From the NCBI RefSeq assembly GCF_009380165.1, contig NZ_WHUF01000003.1, positions 744,001 through 808,000 on the forward strand: DNA of 64,000 nt, given 5' to 3'. Shown here piece after piece: positions 17,270 to 26,954 of the stretch. A model generated the notes under the pieces. The model worked only from the letters and a program-made list of their open reading frames with translations. It made no database searches and was not told where the DNA came from. How positions within the stretch are numbered: the stretch's first letter is position 1; each line of letters opens with the position of its first letter. The DNA is from Rugamonas rivuli (GTDB taxonomy: Bacteria; Pseudomonadota; Gammaproteobacteria; Burkholderiales; Burkholderiaceae_D). Made by a program: the position numbers and the translations under genes.

Positions 17270-18385
17270 TCAGCTGAAGACCGGTATGCGGGCGTTGAGT
17301 GAACGGCGATACGTCCAGTTCAATGTCCGCACCGCCAGTTCGGCCATCAATGCCTCGATCGCACCGGTGGCAAACGCGCAGGCCAGCGCCTGCCCCGGGC
17401 ATGCGTGCACGCCATGTCCGAAGCCGAATTCACGGCCCTGGCCGCGCGGATCGCGATTGGCCGCCGCCAGCACCAGCAATATCGTTTGCCCCGCCAGCAC
17501 TGGCACGCCGCCGATCTCGCAGTCGCTCGCCACGAAGCGGCGCGTGTTCTGGATCGGCGGATCGAGACGGCTGACCGCCTGCACCAGCGCGGCCGCATCC
17601 TCCACGCCGCTGCGCTCCTCCTCCGGCTGACGCGCCAGCGTCAGCACGCTGTTGCCGATCAGGCCAGCGGTGGCTTCGTAAGTCTGCGACAGCAGGCCGA
17701 CCAGATTAGCGAGTAAAGCGTGCGACTCGTTCCAACCCACCGCCTCCGCCTCGGCGACCACCTGCGCCAGCAAACTGCCCGGCACAGCAGACGATGACGC
17801 CTCGCGCATCAGCGCCTTGAAGCTGGCCAGCAGCGCCTGCGCCGCCGCATGCGCGCGCTCGATCTGCGCCGCATCGCTGTACGGCGACAGGCAGGCCACG
17901 AACTCGCCCATCCACGCCGACACCGCAGGCAACTGGTGATCCGCAAACCCCAGCAGGCTCGCCATCGCCGACACCGGCACTTCAAACATCCACGATGCCA
18001 GCCCATCGTCGCGCCACAAGCGCCGGCCGATCTGCGCCGCGCGCTGCCGCGCGGCCTGCGCGCTCACGCCGGCCAGCGCCCGCTGCAACGCCAGCTTGGG
18101 TTGCGCATGACGCTCACCGTCGTTCATGCGCACCAGCGCGCCGAACACCTGCCCCGCCGCGCCGCCCGCAATCGCCGCAGGCACCGGCTCGGCCGCCGGC
18201 CGCACGCGGCACTCCGGATGCCGCATCACCGCCATCACATCGTCGGCGCCGGCGGCGATCCACAGCCCGAGCCCTGCATCGAACTGCAGTCCTTGCCGCG
18301 CCAGCAAACCGTCGTAATATGGATAAGGGTTGGCATGCGTGACCGCATCCAACGCGTTTTTTGGGGGAGTGTAAGAGGTCGTCAT
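17270..18385 (-). CDS. Cytochrome P450
   Basis: The heme loop FGFGHGVHACPG (Cys329) identifies a P450, and RLDPPIQNTRR is the usual K-helix and following strand. The protein is short (371 residues against about 400). Two conserved features are altered. The ExxR glutamate appears to be alanine (AVSR in the K helix), and the I-helix oxygen-activation segment reads SQTYEAT in place of AGxD/ET. It may have an unusual reaction or be a degenerate paralogue. No ferredoxin or reductase gene is adjacent. It is soluble with no N-terminal anchor, as in bacterial class I enzymes. Confidence 0.88.
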   Translation of the reverse strand: MTTSYTPPKNALDAVTHANPYPYYDGLLARQGLQFDAGLGLWIAAGADDVMAVMRHPECRVRPAAEPVPAAIAGGAAGQVFGALVRMNDGERHAQPKLALQRALAGVSAQAARQRAAQIGRRLWRDDGLASWMFEVPVSAMASLLGFADHQLPAVSAWMGEFVACLSPYSDAAQIERAHAAAQALLASFKALMREASSSAVPGSLLAQVVAEAEAVGWNESHALLANLVGLLSQTYEATAGLIGNSVLTLARQPEEERSGVEDAAALVQAVSRLDPPIQNTRRFVASDCEIGGVPVLAGQTILLVLAAANRDPRGQGREFGFGHGVHACPGQALACAFATGAIEALMAELAVRTLNWTYRRSLNARIPVFS

Positions 18386-18507
18386 GTGACCAGAATGCCA
18401 CCAATTCCCGCGCGATAGTTAGGCCTGCGCCGAAGTAAGGCCGCGGCTAAGCCATGTTTAAGAATCGGACAACAAACTGAATCATCGATACCACTGCGGG
18501 GAACGCA

Positions 18508-19191
18508 ATGAAAAACTGGGCACGCGCCAACAAAGGCTTCTTACTCTTCCTGATGCTGTTCGGGATCTTCCGCACCGCCATCGCCGACTGGAATCCGATA
18601 CCATCCGCATCCATGCACCCCAACCTGCTGGAAGGCGACGTGGTGTTCGTCAACCGCCTGGCCTACAACGTCAAGGTACCGCTGACCGACGTCGTCATCG
18701 GCACCACCGGCGAGCCGCAGCGCGGCGACATCGTCACCTTCTCCTCGCCCAAGGACGGCACGCGCCTGATCAAGCGCGTGATCGCACTGCCGGGCGACCG
18801 CGTCGAGATGCGCAACGAACGCCTGGTCATCAACGGCCAGCCGGCCGGCTACGCCACGCTCGGCCGCGGCACCGAAACCGTCAAGGGCCTGGGCGACCTG
18901 GCCGCCCTGCACATCGGCGAAACCATCGCCGACGCCCGCGCCCACAGCATCCAGCTGATGCCGGAGGTGCAGGCTCGCCGCGATTTCGCGCCCGTCACCG
19001 TGCCCGCAGGGCAGTACATGATGTTGGGCGATAACCGCGACAACAGCGAAGACTCGCGCTACATCGGCCTGGTGCCGCGCGCGCTGCTGATCGGCCGCGC
19101 CGAGCGCGTGCTGGCCTCGGCCGACATCACCGGCAACTGGCATCCGCGCACCGAACGCTTCGGCATGAGCCTCTACCAACCCACGCCGTAA
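18508..19191 (+). CDS. lepB: Signal peptidase I (paralogue)
   Basis: The 227-residue protein has one N-terminal membrane helix (residues 10-26), the catalytic serine in PSASMHP (S35), the catalytic lysine in RLIKRVIALPGD (K89) and box E GDNRDNSEDSRY. It should cut signal peptides from exported proteins at the outer face of the inner membrane. It lacks the second helix of the main LepB and is not next to lepA or rnc, so it is probably an additional signal peptidase. Confidence 0.9.
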   Translation: MKNWARANKGFLLFLMLFGIFRTAIADWNPIPSASMHPNLLEGDVVFVNRLAYNVKVPLTDVVIGTTGEPQRGDIVTFSSPKDGTRLIKRVIALPGDRVEMRNERLVINGQPAGYATLGRGTETVKGLGDLAALHIGETIADARAHSIQLMPEVQARRDFAPVTVPAGQYMMLGDNRDNSEDSRYIGLVPRALLIGRAERVLASADITGNWHPRTERFGMSLYQPTP

Positions 19192-19258
19192 GCCCTCCCC
19201 GCCGCATCCCGGCGATGCTATGATGAATATAGATTCTCATAACATTGTCGGGAAAAAC

Positions 19259-19999
19259 ATGATTGAATTCCAGGGACTGTCCAAAGTCTACGGCGGCTTC
19301 GATGCCGTCAAACCCCTGAACCTGACCGTCAAGCGCGGCGAAGTCTTCGGCTTCCTCGGCCCCAATGGCGCCGGCAAGACCACCACCATCCGCATGATGA
19401 TGGGCATCCTGGTGCCCAGCGCCGGCCAGGTCCGCATCGACGGCCTCGATTGCCACACCGAGCCGGCCGAAGTCAAACGCCGCGTCGGCTACCTGCCCGA
19501 CACGCCCATCTTCTACGACTACCTGCGCGGCCGCGAGATCCTGCAATTCGTCGCCGAGATGCACGGCTATTCGCGCGCCGAAGCGGCCGAGCGCGGCGCG
19601 CGCCTGCTGGCCGAATTCGGCTTGCAGGAAGCGGCCGAAGACTACGCCGTCAACTACTCGCTGGGCATGAAGAAGCGCCTCGGCCTGGCCTGCGCGCTGA
19701 TCCACGATCCGGTGGTGCTGATCCTCGATGAACCGATCAACGGCCTCGATCCGCGCGCCTCGCGCGACGTGCAGGAGCGCCTGCTGGCGGCGGCCGCGCG
19801 CGGCGTCACCATCTTCGTCTCCACCCACCTGCTGGACATGGCGGAAAAGCTGTGCGACCGGGTCGGCATCATCCACCACGGCCAGCTGGTAGCCACCGGC
19901 ACGCTCGACGAAATCCGCGCCGAAGCCTCGGCCAGCGGTTCGCTGGAGGACGTGTTCCTGAAGATCACCGACGAAGCCGCAGCGGAGCCCAGCGCATGA
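19259..19999 (+). CDS. ABC transporter ATP-binding protein
   Basis: The 246-residue ATPase has Walker A (GPNGAGKTTTIRMMMGIL), a YSLGMKKRLGLACAL signature variant of the drug/sodium exporter (CcmA/NatA) class, Walker B (VVLILDEPINGLDP) and the H-loop STHLLDM. The ATG at 19259 (MIEFQGLSKVYGG) matches where family members start; an upstream ATG at 19220 is possible. It overlaps the following permease by 4 bp (ATGA), so both act as one exporter. Confidence 0.93.
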   Translation: MIEFQGLSKVYGGFDAVKPLNLTVKRGEVFGFLGPNGAGKTTTIRMMMGILVPSAGQVRIDGLDCHTEPAEVKRRVGYLPDTPIFYDYLRGREILQFVAEMHGYSRAEAAERGARLLAEFGLQEAAEDYAVNYSLGMKKRLGLACALIHDPVVLILDEPINGLDPRASRDVQERLLAAAARGVTIFVSTHLLDMAEKLCDRVGIIHHGQLVATGTLDEIRAEASASGSLEDVFLKITDEAAAEPSA

Positions 20000-22380
20000 C
20001 GCAGCAAGCCACGCAACCGCTGACGCAAGGGCGCGCCATCTGGCTGATGATGAAGATGCGCCTGACCCGCCAGCGCAACATGGTCGCCAACCACCTGTTC
20101 AGCAAGTTCCGCAAGAAGCAGGGACGCAACGGCATCGGCAAAAAGAGCAGCCTGTGGGTGCTGACCCTGGTGATGGTCGTGTTCATGCTGTTCACCTTCT
20201 TCAACGTGTCGCGCAACGTGGTGCTCAACATGGATTGCAGCCTGTCCGCCCACAGCGCCTGCCACGTGGTCGGCAAAGAAGGCGAACGCTTTGACGACCT
20301 GGAACGGGCCGCCGCCGAACTGCACGCCGCACCCTTCCGCCCCGAGCTGGCGCGCGGCCTGACGATGGTGGTGACGCTGCTGTTCGGGATCGCCGTCCTG
20401 CTCCCGCTGGGCAGCAAGGAACTGGCGCAGCCCGATTGGGACATGGAATGGCTGGTGACGATGCCGGTCGAACGCTCCACGCTGTTGTGGGGCCGCCTGC
20501 TGGAACGCAGCGCCGCCAACTTCAGCGGCATGTTCGCGCTGCTGCCGCCGCTCGCCGTCATCGGCTGGTACTCGGGCCTGGGGTGGTACGCGCCGCTGGC
20601 GGCACTGCTGGCCATGGCCCTGCTGCTGCCGCTGGCCGCGCTGCTGCACACGCTGGCCGACACCGGATTGCGCATGTGGCTACCCGCATCCCAGCTGCGC
20701 AACCTGCAGGCCATCACCGGCTTGTTCAGCATGCCCCTGATCTACTTCATCATGGCGCTCGGCATGCCCGGCGCCAGCGGCTTCGTGATGGACCTGGCGC
20801 GCGGCTTCCCCGCCTGGACAGCATGGACGCCACCGGGCGTGGTGCTGCAAGCGATGCAAGCGCCCGACCTGGGCGCGGCAGTGCTGATGGTCGCCATCCT
20901 GCTGCTGGAAACCGCTGTGCTGATGTGGGCCGGCGTGGCGCTGATGCGTTACCAGCTGCGCCACGGCGTGGTCAACTCCGGCGCGCGCGAAAGCGTGCGG
21001 CGCAAACAACCTGCCGCCGCCGATGCCACCGCAAGCGTCGGACTGCGCGCACGCCTGGCCAACGCGCTGTCGCCGATCAAGCGCCGCGAGCTGCGGCTGC
21101 TGAGCCGCGACCGCAACTTCCTCGTGCAGACGCTGTTGCTGCCGGTGGTGATCGTGGTCAGCCAGATGATCTTCAACGGTAAGCTGAACAGCTTCGCGGA
21201 GCTGGGCCAGCACCACACCACCACCGCCGCCATCGCCTTCGGTATCGGCGTCTACGTGCTGATGCTGTCGGCCTTCCAGACGCTGAACAACGAAGGCCAG
21301 GTCCTGTGGCTGCTGTACACCGTGCCGCGCTCGATCGAAAGCGTATTGAAGGAAAAGGCCCAGCTATGGGGCGCGCTGACGATGATCTATCCGCTGGTCG
21401 TCATCGGCATCAGCGCCTGGTACACCACGCACTTCGAATGGCGCATGCTGGCGCTGCTGCTGATCGTCTTCGCCGGCATCCCGATCTACTCGGTGATCGC
21501 CGTCTCGCTCGGCGTGTTCGCCTGCGACCCGCAGGCGGTCGAAGCGCGCGCCCGCGTGCGGCCGACCTACGTCTACCTCTACATGCTGCTGGCCAGCTTC
21601 TACACCTGGTCGATCTATAGCAACGTGTGGTCGCAAAAACTGGTGGTGATGGTGCTGGTCGCATCGATGGCGCTGGCGCTGTGGCAGAAGGCGCGCGACG
21701 CCCTGCCCTACCTGCTCGACCCGGCCGCCGCACCGCCGCCGCGCGTCTCCACCGCCGACGGCCTGATCGCCGCCACCGCCTTCTTCATCATGCAGGGCCT
21801 GATCGCGCTGCTGATCATGCAAGGAACGGACACCCCGACGCTCAAGGCCGCGACCATGGCCTTCGCCGGCGCCGGCCTGCTGGTGTATGTGCTGATACGC
21901 TTCGTCTACTGGCGCAACAAGACCAGCGGCGTGCCGGCCATGCTGCGCGGCGGCGATATCGCGGCGACGCTGCGCTACGGCGCGCTGGCCGCCGCCATCG
22001 CCTGCGCCGTTGGGCTGGCGTACATGGCCGGCCTTCAGCACACATCCGTTTGGCCGGAGATCGCCAAGCAGATGTCCGCATCGACCGGCTCGCGCGGCTG
22101 GCTGATGGCCCTGGCCGTGCTGGCGGCGCCGCTGTGCGAAGAGTTCATCTTCCGTGGCCTGATCTACGGCGGCCTGCGCCGCTCCATGCCCGCGCTGCCC
22201 GCCATGGCGATGAGCGCCGCCATCTTCGCCGTCGTGCACCCGCCGCTGTCGATACTGCCGGTCTTCGTGCTTGGCCTGTGCACCGCCTGGACCTATGAGC
22301 GCAGCAAAACCCTGCTCGGCCCGATGCTGGTGCATGCAGTGTACAACGCCGTCATCCTGTCCTGGCAGTTCTGGCGCTGA
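19996..22380 (+). CDS. ABC transporter permease fused to a CPBP-family intramembrane protease
   Basis: The product is a 794-residue polytopic membrane protein. Residues 1-600 form an ABC-2-type permease half with about ten helices in two blocks separated by a basic soluble linker (about 330-360). Residues from about 640 carry a CPBP (CAAX-protease-like) domain with all expected motifs: EEFIFRG (EExxxR), FAVVH (FxxxH) and MLVHAVYN. Such fusions couple an exporter to a glutamate-dependent membrane protease or scaffold. The substrate is unknown. The start is the ATG overlapping the ATPase stop. Confidence 0.85.
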   Translation: MTQQATQPLTQGRAIWLMMKMRLTRQRNMVANHLFSKFRKKQGRNGIGKKSSLWVLTLVMVVFMLFTFFNVSRNVVLNMDCSLSAHSACHVVGKEGERFDDLERAAAELHAAPFRPELARGLTMVVTLLFGIAVLLPLGSKELAQPDWDMEWLVTMPVERSTLLWGRLLERSAANFSGMFALLPPLAVIGWYSGLGWYAPLAALLAMALLLPLAALLHTLADTGLRMWLPASQLRNLQAITGLFSMPLIYFIMALGMPGASGFVMDLARGFPAWTAWTPPGVVLQAMQAPDLGAAVLMVAILLLETAVLMWAGVALMRYQLRHGVVNSGARESVRRKQPAAADATASVGLRARLANALSPIKRRELRLLSRDRNFLVQTLLLPVVIVVSQMIFNGKLNSFAELGQHHTTTAAIAFGIGVYVLMLSAFQTLNNEGQVLWLLYTVPRSIESVLKEKAQLWGALTMIYPLVVIGISAWYTTHFEWRMLALLLIVFAGIPIYSVIAVSLGVFACDPQAVEARARVRPTYVYLYMLLASFYTWSIYSNVWSQKLVVMVLVASMALALWQKARDALPYLLDPAAAPPPRVSTADGLIAATAFFIMQGLIALLIMQGTDTPTLKAATMAFAGAGLLVYVLIRFVYWRNKTSGVPAMLRGGDIAATLRYGALAAAIACAVGLAYMAGLQHTSVWPEIAKQMSASTGSRGWLMALAVLAAPLCEEFIFRGLIYGGLRRSMPALPAMAMSAAIFAVVHPPLSILPVFVLGLCTAWTYERSKTLLGPMLVHAVYNAVILSWQFWR

Positions 22381-22391
22381 GATAAAAACCG

Positions 22392-22431
22392 GCGTGGCAG
22401 GAATTGACTGTTTTATGTCATCCTGCCACGC
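22392..22431. repeat. Long inverted repeat between transporter and DJ-1-like gene
   Basis: An exact 11-bp inverted pair (GCGTGGCAGGA at 22392-22402, TCCTGCCACGC at 22421-22431) encloses a second 4-bp pair (TGAC, GTCA). A T run follows only on the minus strand, where no gene ends. It may be an operator for the gene starting at 22481 or a 3' hairpin of the transporter message. Confidence 0.55.
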
Positions 22432-22480
22432 TGCGCAGCTCCGATAATCCCTGCCATCTCCATTCGACAGGGCTGACGCG

Positions 22481-23551
22481 ATGCGCAAACTGATCTACCT
22501 TCTTTTACTGGTCGGCCACCTGGCCACAGCGGGCGAAGTGCCCGCCTACCAGGACCGCTTCGGCCGCGCCATGCCGGTGGTCGCCGTCGTCGGAGAAAAT
22601 AGCGGCACCGAACTGACCGACTTCGTCATCCCCTACGGCGTGCTGGCCCGCTCCGGCGCGGTGCAGCTGCTGAGCGTCACCACCAAGGCCGGCCCGCTGT
22701 CCATGCGCCCGACGCTGACGCTGCAAGCCGACGCCACCACGGCCGAATTCGACCAACGCTATCCGCAAGGCGCCGATTACGTGATCGTCCCGGCCGTCAG
22801 CCGGCCAGCCGACACCACCCTGGTCGCATGGGTCGCCGCGCAAGGCGCGAAAGGCGCCACCGTCGTCAGCATCTGCGACGGCGCGCTGGTGGTTGCCAAC
22901 GCGGGCCTGTTCAAAGGCCGCCGCGCCACCGGGCACTGGGCCACCGAGTCCTACCGCAAGGAGCACTACCCGGACACGCAGTGGATCAGCAACACCCGCT
23001 ACGTCGCCGACGGCAAAGTCATCTCCAGCGCCGGCGTCAGCGCCTCCATGCCCATCACGCTGGCACTGGTGGAAGCCATCGCCGGCCGTGAGCGTGCCAA
23101 CGATGTCGCCCGACAGGTCGGCGCCGACGGCTGGAGCACGGAGCACGACAGCGACATCTTCCGCCCGCGCCTGGGCACCAACCTGAGCGCCTACATCGCC
23201 GGCTACACCAATCATTGGTTCCACTCGGTCGACAACCTGGGCGTGACCGTGGCGCCTGGCGTGGATGAGATCACGCTGGCCTACACCGCCGACGCCTGGT
23301 CGCGCTCCAAGCGCAGCAAGGTCTACACCGTGGCCGCCAGCGCCGAGCCGCTGCGCACCCGCTCCGGCCTGACCATCGTGCCGGACCGCGTGCAGGGCGC
23401 CGCCGACGTCCCCGAACTGCTGCCGCCCGTCGCAGAAGCCACGCTGCCCAACAAGGCGCTGGATATCGCCCTGGCAGGCGTTGCGCAGCGCTACGGCCAA
23501 AACACCGCCAAGCTGGTCGCGCTGGAATTCGAGTATCCTTCCTACCACTGA
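22481..23551 (+). CDS. Exported DJ-1/PfpI-family protein
   Basis: The N-terminus is a signal peptide (MRKLIYLLLLVGHLATAGE). The DJ-1/PfpI fold follows, with the nucleophile-elbow cysteine in SICDGALVVANAG (Cys132) and the ATGHW segment typical of the amidase-like GATase1 family. The C-terminal 150 residues form a second, degenerate copy or extension. DJ-1-type proteins act as glyoxalases, chaperones or ligand sensors. A periplasmic version is uncommon. It ends 22 bp before a GlxA-family regulator with the same fold, suggesting a functional pair. Confidence 0.8.
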   Translation: MRKLIYLLLLVGHLATAGEVPAYQDRFGRAMPVVAVVGENSGTELTDFVIPYGVLARSGAVQLLSVTTKAGPLSMRPTLTLQADATTAEFDQRYPQGADYVIVPAVSRPADTTLVAWVAAQGAKGATVVSICDGALVVANAGLFKGRRATGHWATESYRKEHYPDTQWISNTRYVADGKVISSAGVSASMPITLALVEAIAGRERANDVARQVGADGWSTEHDSDIFRPRLGTNLSAYIAGYTNHWFHSVDNLGVTVAPGVDEITLAYTADAWSRSKRSKVYTVAASAEPLRTRSGLTIVPDRVQGAADVPELLPPVAEATLPNKALDIALAGVAQRYGQNTAKLVALEFEYPSYH

Positions 23552-23573
23552 AGCCCATACCGCGATTACCGCC

Positions 23574-24578
23574 ATGTCATCGAAACAAACCCTGCGCGTC
23601 GTGCTGCTCGCCTATGACGACATGAACCTGCTGGACCTGAGCGGCCCTTTGCAGGCGCTCGTCACGGCCAGCAAACGCCACAGCGGCAACGGCCCCGCGC
23701 TGTATGAAACCATCGTCGCCTCGGCCGACGGCGGCCTGATTAGCACCAGCGCAGGCCTGCCGGTAATGACGGTCGCCATCGCCACGCTGGAAGGCCTGGC
23801 CATCGACACGCTGATCGCGGTGGGCGGCTGCAAGGGCCAGGAGTATTACGCGCCGCCGGCGCTGGTGGACTGGATAGTCCGCCAGACGCCCAAGGTACGC
23901 CGCCTGTGCTCCGTCTGCACTGGCGCCTTCCTGCTTGCCGCCGCCGGGCAACTGGACGGCAAGCGCGTCGCCACGCATTGGGAATGGGTGGAGCGCCTGC
24001 ACAAGCTGCATCCGAATATCGACATCGACGCCGACAAAATCTTCATCAAGGATGGTTCGATCTGGACATCGGCCGGCGTCAGCGCCGGCATCGACCTGAC
24101 GCTGGCGCTGATCGAAGAAGACTACGGCCATCACGTCGCCATCGAAACCGCACGCCAGCTGGTGATGTTCATCAAGCGCACCGGCGGCCAATCGCAATTC
24201 AGCGTGCCGCTGGCGGCGCAGGCGCAGCAAGGCGGCCGCTTCGACGAGCTGCACGCGTGGGTGGCGGCCAACCTGCGCGAAACGTTGACGGTGGAGCGGC
24301 TGGCCGAACAAGCAGGCATGACGCCGCGCACCTTCGCCCGCAGCTACGCCGCGCAACTGGGGCGCACGCCGGCAAGAATGGTGGAAGCGATGCGGCTGGA
24401 GGCCGCATGCAGCGCACTGGAAAAAACCGCGCTGCCGCTGAAGACCATCGCGGCCAACACCGGCTATGTGGAAGAGCAGAACCTGCGGCGCGTATTCCAG
24501 CGCCAGCTGGGCGTGAGCCCCGGGCAGTACCGCAGCCGCTTCTCCGGCCACGGCACCGCCGTTCAGTCTTTGTACTGA
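23574..24578 (+). CDS. GlxA-family transcriptional regulator (DJ-1 domain plus AraC HTH)
   Basis: The protein is 334 residues. Residues 7-190 form a DJ-1/PfpI ligand domain (LLAYDDMNLLDLSGPLQAL; CSVCTGAFLLAAAGQL with Cys115; ATHWEW). Residues 225-325 form an AraC double helix-turn-helix (VERLAEQAGMTPRTFARSYA; YVEEQNLRRVFQRQLGVSPGQYR). Regulators of this class sense amino-acid or quaternary-amine-like metabolites. The ATG at 23574 is used. The 3' end overlaps the convergent udh gene by 16 bp. Confidence 0.9.
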   Translation: MSSKQTLRVVLLAYDDMNLLDLSGPLQALVTASKRHSGNGPALYETIVASADGGLISTSAGLPVMTVAIATLEGLAIDTLIAVGGCKGQEYYAPPALVDWIVRQTPKVRRLCSVCTGAFLLAAAGQLDGKRVATHWEWVERLHKLHPNIDIDADKIFIKDGSIWTSAGVSAGIDLTLALIEEDYGHHVAIETARQLVMFIKRTGGQSQFSVPLAAQAQQGGRFDELHAWVAANLRETLTVERLAEQAGMTPRTFARSYAAQLGRTPARMVEAMRLEAACSALEKTALPLKTIAANTGYVEEQNLRRVFQRQLGVSPGQYRSRFSGHGTAVQSLY

Positions 24579-25372
24579 GGCCCGGACATCAGGAATCCGC
24601 CGCCCTGGTAAATGGTGGCGACGTCGTCTTTCGGCGGATAGGCACCGCTCTCCGGGAAGTTCGCCGCAAACTGCGCCGAACTGTCCTTAGGCTTGAAGCC
24701 CAGATGCGCGGCCTTGCTGTTATCCCACCAGCTGCCCGGATTGGCCGAAGCGCCGAACAAAATCGTATGGCCCACGCGCGGCGTGAACAGCGCGCAGCGC
24801 AAGGACTCCACCAGGTCGTCGTAGCTGAACCACGTCACCAGCATGCGCGGATTGACCGGTTCAGGGAACGAAGAGCCGATGCGCAGGCACACCGTCTCGA
24901 TGCCGGTGCGGTCGTAGTAGTAGCGCGACAGCGACTCGCCGAAGCACTTGCTCACGCCGTACAGGCTGTCCGGCCGCATCGGGCTGTCGGCGTCGATGTA
25001 ATCCGTGGTCTTGTAGTAGCCGATGGTGTGGTTCGAACTGGCGAACACCACGCGCTTGACGCCGTGCTTGTGCGCCGCCTCATACAGGTTGTAGGTACCG
25101 GCGATATTGGCAGCCATGATGTTCTCGAACGTATTCTCGGTCGAGATGCCGCCGAAGTGCAGCACCGCATCCACACCCTCCAGCAGCTTGAATACGGCGG
25201 CCTTGTCGGCCAGGTCACACTGGACGACTTCCTCACCCTCGCACGCCGCACCCATGTCGCCGATATCGGACAAGCGCACCACATCGGCCCAAGGCTGGAT
25301 GCGCTCGCGCAGGATTTTACCCAGGCCGCCGGCAGCGCCGGTCAGCAGTAATCGTTTAAATGGTTTAGTCAT
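24563..25372 (-). CDS. udh: Uronate dehydrogenase
   Basis: This 269-residue short-chain/extended-SDR enzyme has GxxGxxG (GAAGGLG, residues 12-18) for NAD and the catalytic pair Y138-x3-K142 (YGVSK), with ASSNHTIGY ahead of it, as in known Udh. It oxidises D-galacturonate or D-glucuronate to the aldaro-1,5-lactone. It lies 19 bp downstream of garD in the same direction and forms an operon with it. Agreement in length and active-site spacing with Agrobacterium and Pseudomonas Udh is from memory. Its product feeds the SMP-30 lactonase encoded at 39986. Confidence 0.92.
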   Translation of the reverse strand: MTKPFKRLLLTGAAGGLGKILRERIQPWADVVRLSDIGDMGAACEGEEVVQCDLADKAAVFKLLEGVDAVLHFGGISTENTFENIMAANIAGTYNLYEAAHKHGVKRVVFASSNHTIGYYKTTDYIDADSPMRPDSLYGVSKCFGESLSRYYYDRTGIETVCLRIGSSFPEPVNPRMLVTWFSYDDLVESLRCALFTPRVGHTILFGASANPGSWWDNSKAAHLGFKPKDSSAQFAANFPESGAYPPKDDVATIYQGGGFLMSGPQYKD

Positions 25373-25391
25373 TTTTCTGTCTCGGTTTTTA

Positions 25392-26954
25392 TCAAGTCAC
25401 CGGCGCCGGGTTAAACAGCACCAGTGCGTTATGCAGTTTCCATTTCTCCGCCCAGGTACGGCGTCCGCTGGCGACATCCAGCAGCAGCTGGAACATCTCC
25501 CAGCCCACGTCCGCGATCGTCGCGTCGCCGCTGGCGATGCGGCCGGCGTTGATGTCCATCAGATCGTGCCAGCGCTCGGCCAGTTCGTTGCGCGTGGCGA
25601 CCTTGATGACCGGTACCTCGGCCAGGCCATACGGCGTGCCGCGCCCGGTGGTGAAGACGTGCAGGTTCATGCCCGCCGCCACCTGCAACGTGCCGCAAAT
25701 GAAATCGCTGGCCGGCGTGGCTGCGTAGATCAGGCCTTTCTGCGTCAGCTTCTCGCCCGGCGATAGCACGCCGGAAATCGGGCTGCTGCCGGATTTGACG
25801 ATGGAGCCCATCGCCTTCTCGACGATGTTCGACAAGCCGCCCTTCTTGTTGCCCGGCGTGGTGTTGGCGCTGCGGTCTACGCCGCCGCGCTTGAGGTAAT
25901 TGTCGTACCACTCCATCTCGCGGATCATCGCTTCCGCCACTTCCGGCGTGGCCGCGCGCGAAGTCAGTTGATCGATCCCGTCGCGCACTTCGGTCACTTC
26001 GGAGAACATCACCGTGGCGCCGGCGCGCACCAGCAGATCGGTGGCATAGCCCACGGCTGGATTGGCGGTGACACCGGAGAAGGCATCGCTGCCGCCGCAC
26101 TGCACGCCCACCACCAGTTCGGAAGCGGGTACGGTTTCGCGGCGGCGCTTATTCAGCGCGGCCAGGTTGATCTCCGCCTGCTTCATGATCGAAGCTATCA
26201 TCGACATGAAGCCCACATGGCCCGCATCCTGCAAACACACCAGCGCAGGATCGGCGCCGCCACCGTTCTGGATCGGAATCGAGCCTTTGGGGAACAGGCG
26301 TGCCGGCTGCAGCTTCTCGCAACCGAGGCTGACCACCATGGCCTGTCCGCCGAAATTCGGATTCAGGCTGATATTGCGCAGCGTACGGATCGGCACCATC
26401 GCGCCCGGCGCATCGATCGCCACGCCGCAGCCGTAGGTGTGCTCCAGCCCCACCACGTCGTCGACGTTCGGATACTTCGGCAGCAGCTCGTCCTTGATGC
26501 GCTTGACCGCGAACTCCACCACACCCGCCACGCACTGCACGGTGGTGGTGATGGCCAGGATGTTGCGCGTGCCGACGCTACCATCGGGATTGCGGAAGCC
26601 TTCAAACGTATAGCCTTCCAGCGGCTCGGCCGGCGGCGGCAGGTTGGTCGATATCGGCAGGTTGACCAATTCGCGCGCAGCCGGCATCTCCACCTGCGGT
26701 TCGGCGACCCAGCTGCCGGCGGCGATGTCGCACGCCGCGTAGCCGATGGTGACGTTGTAGCGACGCACCGGATCGCCCTTGGCGATATCGCACAGCGCCA
26801 CCTTGTGGCCTTGCGGGACAGCCTCCAGCAGCGCCAGGCCGCTGGCGAAGACCGCGCCGGCCGGCAGCCCGCCGTCGTTGACGACTATGGCGACGTTATC
26901 GTTGTCGTGCATGAGGATGTAGCGCGGCGTCCCTGTGATCGTCGGTGTCGGCAT
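25392..26954 (-). CDS. garD: Galactarate dehydratase (UxaA/GarD family)
   Basis: The 520-residue protein has an N-terminal SAF-like domain (residues 10-100) and a C-terminal UxaA/GarD domain with [33 protein letters not shown] and [12 protein letters not shown]. It dehydrates galactarate (meso-galactaric acid) to 5-dehydro-4-deoxy-glucarate, the step between uronate dehydrogenase and KdgD. The start ATG at 26954 has AGGGA upstream; longer frames reaching back to 27089 would absorb the promoter. Three similar palindromes lie in the divergent region with the FadR-type gene. Confidence 0.9.
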   Translation of the reverse strand: MPTPTITGTPRYILMHDNDNVAIVVNDGGLPAGAVFASGLALLEAVPQGHKVALCDIAKGDPVRRYNVTIGYAACDIAAGSWVAEPQVEMPAARELVNLPISTNLPPPAEPLEGYTFEGFRNPDGSVGTRNILAITTTVQCVAGVVEFAVKRIKDELLPKYPNVDDVVGLEHTYGCGVAIDAPGAMVPIRTLRNISLNPNFGGQAMVVSLGCEKLQPARLFPKGSIPIQNGGGADPALVCLQDAGHVGFMSMIASIMKQAEINLAALNKRRRETVPASELVVGVQCGGSDAFSGVTANPAVGYATDLLVRAGATVMFSEVTEVRDGIDQLTSRAATPEVAEAMIREMEWYDNYLKRGGVDRSANTTPGNKKGGLSNIVEKAMGSIVKSGSSPISGVLSPGEKLTQKGLIYAATPASDFICGTLQVAAGMNLHVFTTGRGTPYGLAEVPVIKVATRNELAERWHDLMDINAGRIASGDATIADVGWEMFQLLLDVASGRRTWAEKWKLHNALVLFNPAPVT

